A stretch of 14,341 bases of DNA from an uncultured Clostridium sp. (GTDB lineage Bacteria; Bacillota; Clostridia; Lachnospirales; Lachnospiraceae), in the NCBI GenBank assembly GCA_958442925.1, contig CAUCIO010000046.1, positions 1 through 14,341 of the forward strand, given 5' to 3'. A program made the translations under genes and the position numbers. Positions 1 to 8,104 of the stretch are shown here, piece by piece; position 1 is the stretch's first letter, and every line of letters starts with the position of its first letter. The notes beneath the pieces are model-generated. The model made no database searches. It was not told the origin of the DNA and saw only the letters and a list, made by a program, of their open reading frames with translations.

Positions 1-834
1 GAGGAGCAGACTCCCAATGTGAAGCTGTCTATCCGTGTGGATCGCCAGCTTTACAGCGGAAAAAGTGAGTTTCAGCGCATTGATGTGTTCGATTCACCGG
101 AATTCGGGCGTTTTCTGACGCTGGACGGATACATGATGCTGACAGAAAAGGACGAGTTTATATACCATGAGATGATTACCCATGTGCCCATGGCAGTCCA
201 TCCGGCAGTGAAACAGGTGCTGGTGATTGGAGCCGGAGACGGGGGCGTGATTCGGGAGCTGACCAGATATCCGGAGATTGAGCATATCGATCTGGTGGAG
301 ATTGACGAGCTGGTGGTGGAAGTGTGCAGGAAATACCTGCCTAAGACATCCTGCCGCCTGGACGATCCGAGGGTTTCCATTCACTATGAGGACGGAGTCC
401 GTTTCGTCCGTTCCTGTGAGGACAGGTATGACTTGATTATCGTGGATTCTACAGATCCGTTTGGGCCGGGAGAGGGGCTGTTTACCAGGGAGTTTTATGG
501 CAGCTGCTTTAAGGCACTTCATGAAGATGGTGTTATGGTAAATCAGCACGAGAGCCCCTTTTATCCGGCTGATGCAGAGGCCTGCCAGAGAGCCCATAAG
601 AGGATTGTAGAGTCTTTTCCTGTGAGCCGTGTATATCAGGCCCACATTCCGACGTATCCGTCCGGCCACTGGCTGTTTGGCTTTGCCTCCAAGAAGTACC
701 ACCCTTTAAAGGATTTGAAGGAGACTGCCTGGAATTTAAGAGGTCTTTCATGCCGCTACTACACGACGACACTTCACAAGGGAGCCTTTTATCTGCCAGC
801 TTATGTGGAGCAGATGCTGGAGGCGGTAGAGTAG
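1..834 (+). CDS. speE: Spermidine synthase (polyamine aminopropyltransferase), 5'-truncated by window edge
   Basis: Transfers an aminopropyl group from decarboxylated S-adenosylmethionine to putrescine, giving spermidine and methylthioadenosine in the cytoplasm. Numbered from a GTG at position 19, the protein shows the nucleotide-binding GAGDGG loop (71-76), the acidic VEID (93-96), and DSTDPFGPGEG (143-153) carrying the two aspartates expected at the active site. YHEMITHVP and the late YPSGHW motif also match the family. The catalytic set looks intact. The frame stays open to base 1 (EEQTPN before the GTG), and the family normally has some 10 more residues there, so the true start is probably outside the window and the GTG is internal. 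It lies 50 nt upstream of the ureohydrolase gene and is probably co-transcribed with it. Function assignment is firm for the family. The preferred amine acceptor cannot be read from sequence, and no speD is visible here. Confidence 0.93.
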   Translation, partial: EEQTPNVKLSIRVDRQLYSGKSEFQRIDVFDSPEFGRFLTLDGYMMLTEKDEFIYHEMITHVPMAVHPAVKQVLVIGAGDGGVIRELTRYPEIEHIDLVEIDELVVEVCRKYLPKTSCRLDDPRVSIHYEDGVRFVRSCEDRYDLIIVDSTDPFGPGEGLFTREFYGSCFKALHEDGVMVNQHESPFYPADAEACQRAHKRIVESFPVSRVYQAHIPTYPSGHWLFGFASKKYHPLKDLKETAWNLRGLSCRYYTTTLHKGAFYLPAYVEQMLEAVE

Positions 835-884
835 AGGTACAGAACAGAAAATAACCTGATACAGAACACAGAGAGGAGATATTT

Positions 885-1793
885 ATGTCAGAAGAAAAGA
901 GACAGATGCAGACACTGTCCCCTAATATTTCCGTGTATATGGGATTTGATGCAGAGTTTGAGCAGGCAGATACAGTCCTGTTCGGAGCTCCCTTCGATTC
1001 CACTACCTCCTTCCGGCCGGGAACCAGGTTTGCAAGTGAGGCGATACGCCGGGAATCTTACGGCCTTGAGACCTACAGTCCCTATCAGGACAGAGATCTG
1101 GAGGACAGTCTGGTTATGGACAGCGGAGATCTGGAACTCAGATTTGGAGATCCGAAGCAGGCGCTGGCAGATATTGAGGAGAGGACGGAGCTGATTCTGG
1201 AGGCTGGAAAGCGTCCCTTCATGCTGGGAGGAGAACACCTGGTAACCCTTGGAAGCTTCCGGGCTGTACATAAAAAATATCCGGATACAGCCATGATCCA
1301 TTTTGATGCCCACACGGATTTGAGAGAGGACTATCTGGGAGAACCGCTGTCCCACGCCTGCGTGATTCGGCGCTGCTGGGAGCTGACAGGAGACGGAAGT
1401 ATTTTTCAGTTTGGAATCCGATCCGGCGAGAGAAGAGAATTTCAGTGGGCGAAGGAACACACCTGCCTGCATCCGTTTGACTTTACAGGACTGGAGGAGA
1501 CGCTGGAGCAGTTAAAGGGGCGCCCTGTCTACTTTACAGTGGATCTGGATGTGATGGATCCATCAGTCTTTCCGGGAACCGGGACTCCGGAGCCGGGAGG
1601 TGTTACCTTTGATCAGCTGAGGCAGGCTGTGACCATGGTATGTGAGAGGGCTTATATCGCAGGCTGTGATGTGAATGAATTAAGTCCCCACTATGATTTG
1701 AGCGGAGCCTCCACAGCGGCGGCCTGCAAGATTGTCAGGGAGATGGTCTTAGCCCTTCAGAGGCAGGATCAGGAAAAGCACAAATTAACATAA
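885..1793 (+). CDS. speB: Agmatinase / aminopropylagmatine ureohydrolase (ureohydrolase family)
   Basis: A ureohydrolase of 302 aa that removes urea from a guanidino substrate, classically agmatine to putrescine. All binuclear manganese motifs are present: GGEH (115-118), DAHTD (141-145) with D141, H143 and D145, SHAC (156-159), and the DLDVMDPS block (220-227) with D220 and D222, followed by FPGTGTPEPGG. These make an active enzyme very likely. The ATG at 885 has AGGAG six bases upstream. The gene sits between speE and a carboxynorspermidine-type dehydrogenase, so it feeds spermidine synthesis. Two readings remain. As agmatinase it supplies putrescine to the neighbours. As an aminopropylagmatine ureohydrolase it would release spermidine in the last step of a pathway that bypasses free putrescine. 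Motifs alone do not separate these. Arginase, formiminoglutamase and guanidinobutyrase are less likely given the polyamine neighbours. Confidence 0.9.
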   Translation: MSEEKRQMQTLSPNISVYMGFDAEFEQADTVLFGAPFDSTTSFRPGTRFASEAIRRESYGLETYSPYQDRDLEDSLVMDSGDLELRFGDPKQALADIEERTELILEAGKRPFMLGGEHLVTLGSFRAVHKKYPDTAMIHFDAHTDLREDYLGEPLSHACVIRRCWELTGDGSIFQFGIRSGERREFQWAKEHTCLHPFDFTGLEETLEQLKGRPVYFTVDLDVMDPSVFPGTGTPEPGGVTFDQLRQAVTMVCERAYIAGCDVNELSPHYDLSGASTAAACKIVREMVLALQRQDQEKHKLT

Positions 1794-1834
1794 AAAATAC
1801 AACAAAATAAAAAACAGGAAAAGGAGAAACAATC

Positions 1835-3037
1835 ATGGGAAAAGTATTGATTATCGGATGCGGAGGAGTAGCTTCTGTAGCGGTTCACAAGTGCTGCCAG
1901 AACAGCGAGGTATTTGAGGAGATCTGCATTGCCAGCCGTACAAAATCAAAATGTGATGCTTTAAAGGAGAAGCTTCAGGAAACCACCTCCGCCAAGATTA
2001 CAACGGCTCAGGTGGATGCCAATGATGTGGATGCGTTAATTACCCTGATTAACCAGGTAAAGCCGGATGTAGTCTTAAACCTGGCCCTTCCATATCAGGA
2101 TCTGACCATCATGGACGCCTGCCTTGCCACGAAGACTCATTATGTAGATACGGCCAACTATGAGCCGGAGGACACAGCCAAGTTTGAGTACAGCTGGCAG
2201 TGGGCCTACAGGGAGAAGTTTGAGGAGGCCGGAATTACAGCCCTCTTAGGAAGCGGATTCGATCCGGGTGTAACCAGTGTATTTTCCGCCTATGCCTTAA
2301 AGCATGAGTTTGACGAAATCAATTACATTGATATTTTAGACTGCAACGGCGGTGACCACGGCTACCCATTTGCTACTAACTTTAACCCGGAGATTAACAT
2401 CCGTGAGGTTTCTGCTAAAGGCTCCTACTGGGAGGATGGCCGCTGGGTAGAGACAGAGCCTATGGAGATCAAGCGGGTATACAATTTCGAGGAGGTAGGA
2501 GAGAAGGATATGTACCTGCTTCACCACGAGGAGATTGAGAGCCTGGCTTTAAATATTCCAGGAATCAAGAGAATCCGCTTCTTTATGACCTTTGGCCAGA
2601 GCTACCTTACCCATTTAAAATGCCTGGAGAATGTGGGAATGACTTCGATTGAACCGATTATGTATGAGGGAAAAGAGATTATTCCTCTTCAGTTTTTAAA
2701 GGCAGTGCTTCCGGATCCCTCCTCTCTGGGACCGAGAACCAAGGGAAAGACCAACATTGGCTGTATTTTCCGCGGAAAGAAAGACGGAAAGGAAAAGAAT
2801 TATTATCTGTACAATATCTGTGATCACGAGGAGTGTTACAAAGAGGTAGGCTCCCAGGCAGTTGCCTACACGACAGGCGTTCCGGCCATGATCGGAGCCA
2901 TGATGGTGATGACAGGAAAATGGCAGAAGCCAGGTGTTTACAACATGGAAGAGTTTGATCCGGATCCGTTTATGGATGCGTTAAACAAGTGGGGACTGCC
3001 TTGGAGAGAGTCCCATGAGCCTGTGCTGGTAGATTAA
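1835..3037 (+). CDS. Saccharopine-dehydrogenase-like carboxynorspermidine/carboxyspermidine (or carboxyaminopropylagmatine) dehydrogenase
   Basis: A 400-residue NAD(P)-binding protein of the saccharopine dehydrogenase superfamily. The N-terminus is a Rossmann fold with GCGGVAS at 8-14; further family blocks are DTANYE (105-110), GSGFDPGVTSV (139-149) and TTGVPAMIGA (346-355). In this family such proteins next to nspC reductively condense aspartate beta-semialdehyde with an amine (diaminopropane, putrescine or agmatine) to give a carboxylated polyamine. The immediate neighbours, a ureohydrolase and an NspC-type decarboxylase, support that role rather than lysine metabolism. The ATG at 1835 has AAGGAG eight bases upstream, and the 41-nt gap from the previous gene is A-rich with no terminator. 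The 126-nt gap that follows contains a hairpin. The class is confident; the exact amine substrate is inference. Confidence 0.85.
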   Translation: MGKVLIIGCGGVASVAVHKCCQNSEVFEEICIASRTKSKCDALKEKLQETTSAKITTAQVDANDVDALITLINQVKPDVVLNLALPYQDLTIMDACLATKTHYVDTANYEPEDTAKFEYSWQWAYREKFEEAGITALLGSGFDPGVTSVFSAYALKHEFDEINYIDILDCNGGDHGYPFATNFNPEINIREVSAKGSYWEDGRWVETEPMEIKRVYNFEEVGEKDMYLLHHEEIESLALNIPGIKRIRFFMTFGQSYLTHLKCLENVGMTSIEPIMYEGKEIIPLQFLKAVLPDPSSLGPRTKGKTNIGCIFRGKKDGKEKNYYLYNICDHEECYKEVGSQAVAYTTGVPAMIGAMMVMTGKWQKPGVYNMEEFDPDPFMDALNKWGLPWRESHEPVLVD

Positions 3038-3073
3038 GCAGGATAAATCCGCAAAAGAAATAGAGACTGCAGA

Positions 3074-3128
3074 AAAGCTGCGTTTTTTCGGAGGAACCAG
3101 AGTATCCTTCTGCAAAGAACGCAGCTTT
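3074..3128 (+). promoter_or_regulatory. Long stem-loop in the dehydrogenase-nspC intergenic gap
   Basis: AAAGCTGCGTT at 3074-3084 is the exact reverse complement of AACGCAGCTTT at 3118-3128. Allowing one G-U pair the stem extends inward to 3088/3114, and a further six pairs can form between 3090-3095 and 3105-3110. No T-run follows on the + strand, so it is not a standard terminator for the dehydrogenase gene. A competing small hairpin (GCAG 3069-3072 with CTGC 3078-3081), directly followed by six Ts at 3083-3088, uses the same left arm. The element may control processing, stability or readthrough into nspC, whose ribosome site begins about 20 nt later. The pairing is seen directly; the role is inferred. 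Confidence 0.6.
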
Positions 3129-3163
3129 ATGTGATAGAGGAGACATATAAAGGAGAGAAACGG

Positions 3164-4330
3164 ATGAAGAGAGCAGAAGCTGTTAAGACCCCTTATTTTC
3201 TGGTTGATGAAAGCAGACTGGTGAAAAACCTGGAGCTTTTGAAGGCGATTCAGGAGGATACAGGATGCAGAATCCTGCTGGCCCAGAAGGCGTTTTCCGG
3301 ATTTTTTGCCTATCCTCTGATGGGCCGGTATCTGGCCGGAACGACGGCCAGCGGCCTCTGTGAGGCAAGGCTCGGGAAGGAAGAATTTGGAGGAGAGACT
3401 CACGTTTTTTCTCCTGCCTACCGGGAGGACGAGTTCCAGGAACTTTTATTGTATGCGGATCATTTTGTGTTCAATTCTCCGGCTCAGCTGAGGCGGTACG
3501 GAGAAAGGGCAAAGAGAGAGGGGAAATCCGTGGGACTCAGGGTAAATCCTGAGTGTTCCACCCAGGAGGGACATGCTATCTACGACCCTTGTGCTCCCGG
3601 TTCCCGTCTGGGAACAGTGAAGGAGCAGTTTGACGAGGAGCTTTTGCCTCTGCTTGACGGCCTTCATTTCCACACATTATGTGAGCAGAACTCCGACGAT
3701 CTGGAGACTACAGTTCAGGCCTTTGAAGAGAAATTTGGCAGATATCTTGGGCAGATGAAGTGGGTCAATTTTGGCGGCGGACACCATATTACCAGGGAAG
3801 ATTATGATGTGGAACGGTTAAAGAAAATCATCCGGCATTTCAGGGAACACTATGGTGTGGAGGTCTATCTGGAACCAGGGGAGGCAGTGGTTCTGAACGC
3901 AGGATTTCTCGTTTCCTCTGTGCTGGAAACCATGAAAAATGGAATAGATATCGCTATTTTAGACGCCTCTGCAGCCTGCCATATGCCGGATGTGCTGGAA
4001 ATGCCATACCGGCCGCCGGTACGCTTTTCCGGAATGCCGGGAGAGAAGAAGTACACCTTCCGCCTGGCCGGCCCTACCTGCCTGGCAGGAGACGTGATTG
4101 GAGACTATTCCTTCGACCATCCGCTGTCAGAGGGAGAACAGGTGATATTCGAAGATATGGCTCTCTATACCATGGTGAAGACTAATACTTTCAACGGCAT
4201 GCGTCTGCCATCAATCGTGTGGAAAAACAGAGAGGGGGAGGAGATTTTAATAAGAGAGTTCGGATACGAGGATTTTAAGGGGCGTCTTGGCTGGACAGAA
4301 CCGGGCAGTTCAGGTAAAATAAAGCTGTAA
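3164..4330 (+). CDS. nspC: Carboxynorspermidine/carboxyspermidine decarboxylase (NspC type, PLP fold III)
   Basis: Decarboxylates a carboxylated polyamine (carboxynorspermidine, carboxyspermidine or possibly carboxyaminopropylagmatine) to the free polyamine. The protein is 388 aa with the alanine-racemase-type PLP fold. LLAQKAFSG near residues 38-46 carries the Schiff-base lysine, K42. GGGHHI (204-209) and EPGE (237-240) hold the cofactor phosphate. GPTCLAGDVIGDY (303-315) carries the C-terminal cysteine (C306) and aspartate (D309) expected across the dimer interface. The active site therefore appears complete. The ATG at 3164 was chosen because AAGGAG ends nine bases before it; the GTG at 3131, 33 bases upstream in frame, lacks a comparable site. 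It acts on the product of the preceding dehydrogenase. The next gene begins 25 nt downstream. Diaminopimelate decarboxylase is a distant relative but fits less well. Confidence 0.9.
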   Translation: MKRAEAVKTPYFLVDESRLVKNLELLKAIQEDTGCRILLAQKAFSGFFAYPLMGRYLAGTTASGLCEARLGKEEFGGETHVFSPAYREDEFQELLLYADHFVFNSPAQLRRYGERAKREGKSVGLRVNPECSTQEGHAIYDPCAPGSRLGTVKEQFDEELLPLLDGLHFHTLCEQNSDDLETTVQAFEEKFGRYLGQMKWVNFGGGHHITREDYDVERLKKIIRHFREHYGVEVYLEPGEAVVLNAGFLVSSVLETMKNGIDIAILDASAACHMPDVLEMPYRPPVRFSGMPGEKKYTFRLAGPTCLAGDVIGDYSFDHPLSEGEQVIFEDMALYTMVKTNTFNGMRLPSIVWKNREGEEILIREFGYEDFKGRLGWTEPGSSGKIKL

Positions 4331-4355
4331 GGATGAGAAACAAAGGAGAAAAACA

Positions 4356-5915
4356 GTGAGTATTTTAAACGTAGAACATTTAAGCCATGGATTTGGAGAC
4401 AGGGCGATTTTCCACGACGTGTCCTTCCGCCTGTTAAAGGGAGAGCACATTGGCCTCATCGGAGCCAATGGAGAGGGAAAATCTACCTTTATGAATATTA
4501 TTACAGGAAAGCTGCAGCCGGATGAAGGCAAGGTAGAGTGGGCGAAGAGGGTCCGGGTGGGATACCTGGATCAGCACTCTGTGCTGGAGAAGGGTATGAC
4601 AGTCAGAGAGGTGTTAAAAAGCGCCTTTTCCTTCCTGTTTGAGCTGGAGGAGCAGATGAACGGCATCTGCGACCGCCTGGGAGAAGCGCCGGAGGGGGAG
4701 ATGGAGGCCATGATGGAAGAGCTTGGAACCATCCAGGATCTTTTGATGGCTCACGATTTCTACACTATTGATGCCAAGGTAGACGAGGTGGGACGGGCTC
4801 TGGGCCTGGCTGACATCGGTATGGAGAAGGATGTGACAGAGCTGTCCGGCGGACAGAGAACCAAGGTACTCCTTGGAAAACTCCTTCTGGAGAAGCCGGA
4901 TATTCTTCTTCTGGATGAGCCGACCAACTACCTGGACGAGCAGCATATTGAGTGGCTGAAGCGCTATCTGCAGGAATATGAGAACGCATTTATCCTCATT
5001 TCCCACGATATTCCGTTCTTAAACAGCGTGATCAATATTATTTACCACATGGAGAACCAGAGACTTGACCGCTATGTGGGAGATTACGATAAGTTCCGGG
5101 AAGTCTATGAGGTGAAGAAAGCCCAGCTGGAGGCAGCCTACAAGAGACAGCAGCAGGAGATTGCAGAGCTTCAGGATTTCGTGGCTAGAAATAAAGCCAG
5201 AGTCTCCACCAGAAACATGGCCATGTCCCGCCAGAAGAAGTTAGATAAAATGGATGTGATTGAGCTGGCTAAGGAGAAGCCGAAGCCAGAGTTTCATTTT
5301 TTGGAGGCCAGGGCAGCCGGAAAATGTATTTTCGAGACAGAGGATCTGGTGATTGGCTACGATCAGGATGAGCCGCTGTCCAGGCCGCTGAACCTTTACA
5401 TGGAGCGGGGAGAGAAGATTGCTTTAGTGGGAGCCAATGGAATTGGAAAGACCACTCTCTTAAAAAGCATTCTGGGACTGATTCCGGCGCTGTCAGGAAA
5501 GGCAGTTCTGGGAGACTACCTGGAAATTGGATACTTTGAGCAGGAGATGGCTCCCGGCAATACTACCACCTGCATTGAGGAGATCTGGAAGGAATTTCCT
5601 TCCTATACCCAGTATCAGGTTCGCTCCGCTCTGGCCAAGTGCGGACTGACTACGAAACATATCGAAAGCCAGGTGAGGGTGCTTTCCGGAGGCGAGCAGG
5701 CTAAGGTGCGCCTGTGCAAGCTGATTAACAGGGAGACGAATCTGCTTCTCCTGGACGAGCCGACCAACCACCTGGATGTGGACGCCAAGGATGAGCTGAA
5801 GCGGGCTCTCAGGGAGTACAAGGGAAGCATTCTTCTAATCTGCCATGAGCCGGAATTTTACAGCGATGTGGTGACGAAGGTGTGGGACTGCCGGGAGTGG
5901 AGTCTCAGGATTTAA
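4356..5915 (+). CDS. ABC-F family ATPase (ribosome-associated translation factor type)
   Basis: A soluble 519-residue protein with two ATP-binding cassettes and no membrane segments, the ABC-F layout. Domain 1 has Walker A GANGEGKST (36-44), signature LSGGQ (163-167) and LLLDEPTN (184-191). Domain 2 has GANGIGKTT (359-367), LSGGE (443-447) and LLLDEPTNHLD (464-474). Between them lies a charged helical linker (about 240-315) rich in K, E and Q, as in the P-site-tRNA-interaction region. Such proteins bind the ribosomal E site and relieve stalled or inactive ribosomes; some give antibiotic resistance. The length and DEPTN motifs resemble the YkpA/YbiT housekeeping branch more than resistance factors, but this is a judgement by eye. 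The start is GTG at 4356 with AAAGGAG seven bases upstream. It is 25 nt from nspC and 18 nt from the next gene, so co-transcription is likely. Confidence 0.9.
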   Translation: MSILNVEHLSHGFGDRAIFHDVSFRLLKGEHIGLIGANGEGKSTFMNIITGKLQPDEGKVEWAKRVRVGYLDQHSVLEKGMTVREVLKSAFSFLFELEEQMNGICDRLGEAPEGEMEAMMEELGTIQDLLMAHDFYTIDAKVDEVGRALGLADIGMEKDVTELSGGQRTKVLLGKLLLEKPDILLLDEPTNYLDEQHIEWLKRYLQEYENAFILISHDIPFLNSVINIIYHMENQRLDRYVGDYDKFREVYEVKKAQLEAAYKRQQQEIAELQDFVARNKARVSTRNMAMSRQKKLDKMDVIELAKEKPKPEFHFLEARAAGKCIFETEDLVIGYDQDEPLSRPLNLYMERGEKIALVGANGIGKTTLLKSILGLIPALSGKAVLGDYLEIGYFEQEMAPGNTTTCIEEIWKEFPSYTQYQVRSALAKCGLTTKHIESQVRVLSGGEQAKVRLCKLINRETNLLLLDEPTNHLDVDAKDELKRALREYKGSILLICHEPEFYSDVVTKVWDCREWSLRI

Positions 5916-5933
5916 CGCAGAGGGGAGGCGCCT

Positions 5934-7061
5934 ATGCAGAAAAAGATTTGTCCAGTATGTGAACGGCCGCTGACAGGCTCCGGATACTGCAGGCTGTGTA
6001 AAAAACTGGTATTTAAGCCATTGATCCGGGATGTAGATTACTATTTGAATGAGCTTAGGCCGGGCCATGAAACTACGGCAAATGAGCGAAACGGAGGCAG
6101 AGCCCAGGCGGCGCTGGAAGTCCCGGAAAAGGACTTTAGGGAAAAGGCGGCAGATCTTTATAAGGACGCCACAAAGAAGTCTGAGAAAACGAACCGGAAG
6201 AAGAATGTTTCCAAAGCCTCCGGCAGCCAGGAGACGGTCTGGAATGAGTCCTGGCAGAAGACGTCTGCCAGCAAGAAGGACAGCAAAAAATCAAGATCCA
6301 AACTAGTCCCGGTGGCGGCTTTTCTTATTATATTTGGAGTGGCAGTACAGTTTATTCCATGGATTGTCCACTTCATGGCAGACAGCGGTTCCCGCCTCGT
6401 TCAGGAGTATCCGGAAAATGGGGCCTGGGACTGGGAAGATGCGATTCAGGAAGAGGCCGACTGGGACAGCGGTGAGATTACGATTGAGGAGGATACAGGC
6501 TCTCTCGAGTGGGAAGAGCTGGACGAGAAGGAAATAAAGGCGGCTGGCATCCGGTGCAGTGGAGAAAACCATTTTTCCACCCGCTTTATTGACGTGGAAA
6601 ATCTGGTGAAGGAGGAAGCGTATGCCCTGGGCCTAGAAACCCATATGAGCCTTGATTCCTACAATAATAGGTATGACGAGGGAGGAGAGATCAGGGAATT
6701 TTATGATACCTACCGGACATATGCCATGTGGGATGAGAATGCGGAATTGGAACTGGCTGTGACAGTCAGCAGCGATACGGCTACAGGGGAGGTTCATTTT
6801 ATTGCTGTGAACTCCCACAATGAAGGCTCCAATCAGGCGGCTGTACAGATGATGACGGCGCTTGCCGATTTGGTGGCGGGGCAGGAGGGAACCCTCACAG
6901 AGAACGAGCTTTCAAATGCCCTGAAATCTCTGGAATATGTGGAGAAGCCGGAGTACAACTATTATATTTACGCAGATATTTATATCGGTGAAGACAGCGC
7001 ATACTCTCTGCATATAGGGCCGTTGCACAACTGGGATGAAGAGGAAGGAAATACTGTATGA
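5934..7061 (+). CDS. Zinc-ribbon, single-pass membrane protein of unknown function
   Basis: The function is not recognised. The 375-residue protein begins with two CxxC pairs (C6, C9, C19, C22), a short zinc ribbon. A low-complexity, lysine-rich linker follows (about 60-123, with runs such as KKSEKTNRKK), then one hydrophobic helix (about 124-148). After the helix comes a strongly acidic, tryptophan-containing stretch (about 155-200) and a mixed alpha/beta-looking region of about 175 residues to the end. By the positive-inside rule the ribbon is cytoplasmic and the acidic C-terminal domain lies outside the membrane. The ATG at 5934 has AGGGGAGG five bases upstream. The gene is 18 nt from the ABC-F gene, and its stop overlaps the asparaginase start (ATGA, 7058-7061), so the three are probably co-expressed. 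A sensor or envelope-associated role is possible, with no direct support. Confidence 0.8.
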   Translation: MQKKICPVCERPLTGSGYCRLCKKLVFKPLIRDVDYYLNELRPGHETTANERNGGRAQAALEVPEKDFREKAADLYKDATKKSEKTNRKKNVSKASGSQETVWNESWQKTSASKKDSKKSRSKLVPVAAFLIIFGVAVQFIPWIVHFMADSGSRLVQEYPENGAWDWEDAIQEEADWDSGEITIEEDTGSLEWEELDEKEIKAAGIRCSGENHFSTRFIDVENLVKEEAYALGLETHMSLDSYNNRYDEGGEIREFYDTYRTYAMWDENAELELAVTVSSDTATGEVHFIAVNSHNEGSNQAAVQMMTALADLVAGQEGTLTENELSNALKSLEYVEKPEYNYYIYADIYIGEDSAYSLHIGPLHNWDEEEGNTV

Positions 7062-8086
7062 AACGAATCTTGCTGATTGCCACAGGAGGAACCATCGCCT
7101 CTGTACAGACAGAGAATGGACTGGCTCCCGCCTCCACGGCAGAGGAGCTGTTAAGCTATATTCCGGAGGCCAGAGAATTCTGCCATATTTCTGTCAGACA
7201 GCTGTTCAGCCTGGACAGCACTAATGTCCAGCCGGAGCACTGGATACGAATCAGTGAGGAGATACGGGAGGAGTACAGCCATTTTGACGGTTTTGTCATT
7301 ACCCATGGAACCGATACTATGGCCTATTCGGCGGCGGCTCTCTCCTATCTCATTCAGAATTCAGAGAAGCCCATTATTCTCACTGGCTCCCAGAAACCTA
7401 TCAGCGCCCCTATTACAGACGCCAGGAAAAATCTCATGGACAGCCTGCGCTTTGCCTCCAGGGACGGAGTGAGAGGCGTTTACCTTGTTTTTGACGGAAA
7501 GGCTATTCTGGGAACGAGAGCCAGAAAAATCCGTTCCAAAAGCTACAGCGCCTTTGAGAGCATTAATTATCCGGTGGCAGCTTTTATTGATGAAAACAGG
7601 ATTATTCAGTATGTAGACGGAGAGGACAGGAAGGGAACGGTGCAGTTTTATCACCATTTAAAGCCCAGCGTGTTCGTGCTGAAGCTGATTCCCGGAATGG
7701 AGCCGGAGATTCTCCAGTATATCGGAGAAAGGTATGACGCAATCATTATCGAAAGCTATGGTGTGGGAGGCATTCCCTTCTATAATAAAAGGAATTTCCT
7801 CAGCGGCCTGGAGAACCTGACAAAGAGAGGGAAAATCGTAGTGATCGCCACTCAGGTCATGTTAGAGGGAAGCGACGCAGAGGTCTATGAGGTAGGCTAT
7901 AAGGCAGTCAACAGCTACAATGTCCTTCAGGCCTACGATATGACAGTAGAGGCCGCCGCAGTCAAGCTGATGTGGATTATGGGACAGACTGGGGACTTCG
8001 AGACAGTGAAAGAGATGTTTTATACAAAGGTCAGCCAGGACATTCTGACAGGAGCGCTGCCGGGAAAGACGGTGAGCGAAGAGTAA
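7058..8086 (+). CDS. ansA: Type I (cytoplasmic) L-asparaginase
   Basis: Hydrolyses L-asparagine to aspartate and ammonia. The 342-residue protein has no signal peptide and starts straight into strand 1 with the ATGGTIAS motif (8-15) holding the nucleophilic threonine T12. The second catalytic block, THGTDTMAYSAAAL (82-95), carries T85 and D86. SLDSTN (51-56) and TGSQKP (109-114) fit the substrate pocket of the family. The missing signal sequence and the overall length point to the AnsA type rather than the secreted type II enzyme. The start is fixed by an ATGA overlap with the preceding gene and the GAGGAAGGA sequence just before it, suggesting translational coupling. It is the last gene before a strong terminator. 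Aspartate made here could feed aspartate semialdehyde for the polyamine genes in the same operon; that link is inference. Confidence 0.93.
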   Translation: MKRILLIATGGTIASVQTENGLAPASTAEELLSYIPEAREFCHISVRQLFSLDSTNVQPEHWIRISEEIREEYSHFDGFVITHGTDTMAYSAAALSYLIQNSEKPIILTGSQKPISAPITDARKNLMDSLRFASRDGVRGVYLVFDGKAILGTRARKIRSKSYSAFESINYPVAAFIDENRIIQYVDGEDRKGTVQFYHHLKPSVFVLKLIPGMEPEILQYIGERYDAIIIESYGVGGIPFYNKRNFLSGLENLTKRGKIVVIATQVMLEGSDAEVYEVGYKAVNSYNVLQAYDMTVEAAAVKLMWIMGQTGDFETVKEMFYTKVSQDILTGALPGKTVSEE

Positions 8087-8104
8087 GAGACAAAAGAGAA
8101 AACA

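Noticed and set aside
94..702. 202-codon minus-strand open frame opposite speE
   Set aside because: Entirely antisense to a strongly conserved aminopropyltransferase with no ribosome site or recognisable motif.
3131..3163. GTG at 3131 as nspC start
   Set aside because: It lacks a ribosome site of its own, and AAGGAG fits the ATG at 3164, where the family's N-terminus also begins.
4356..5915. ABC-F protein considered as an antibiotic-resistance determinant
   Set aside because: The linker and housekeeping operon context resemble YkpA/YbiT-type factors; nothing in the sequence shows a resistance role.
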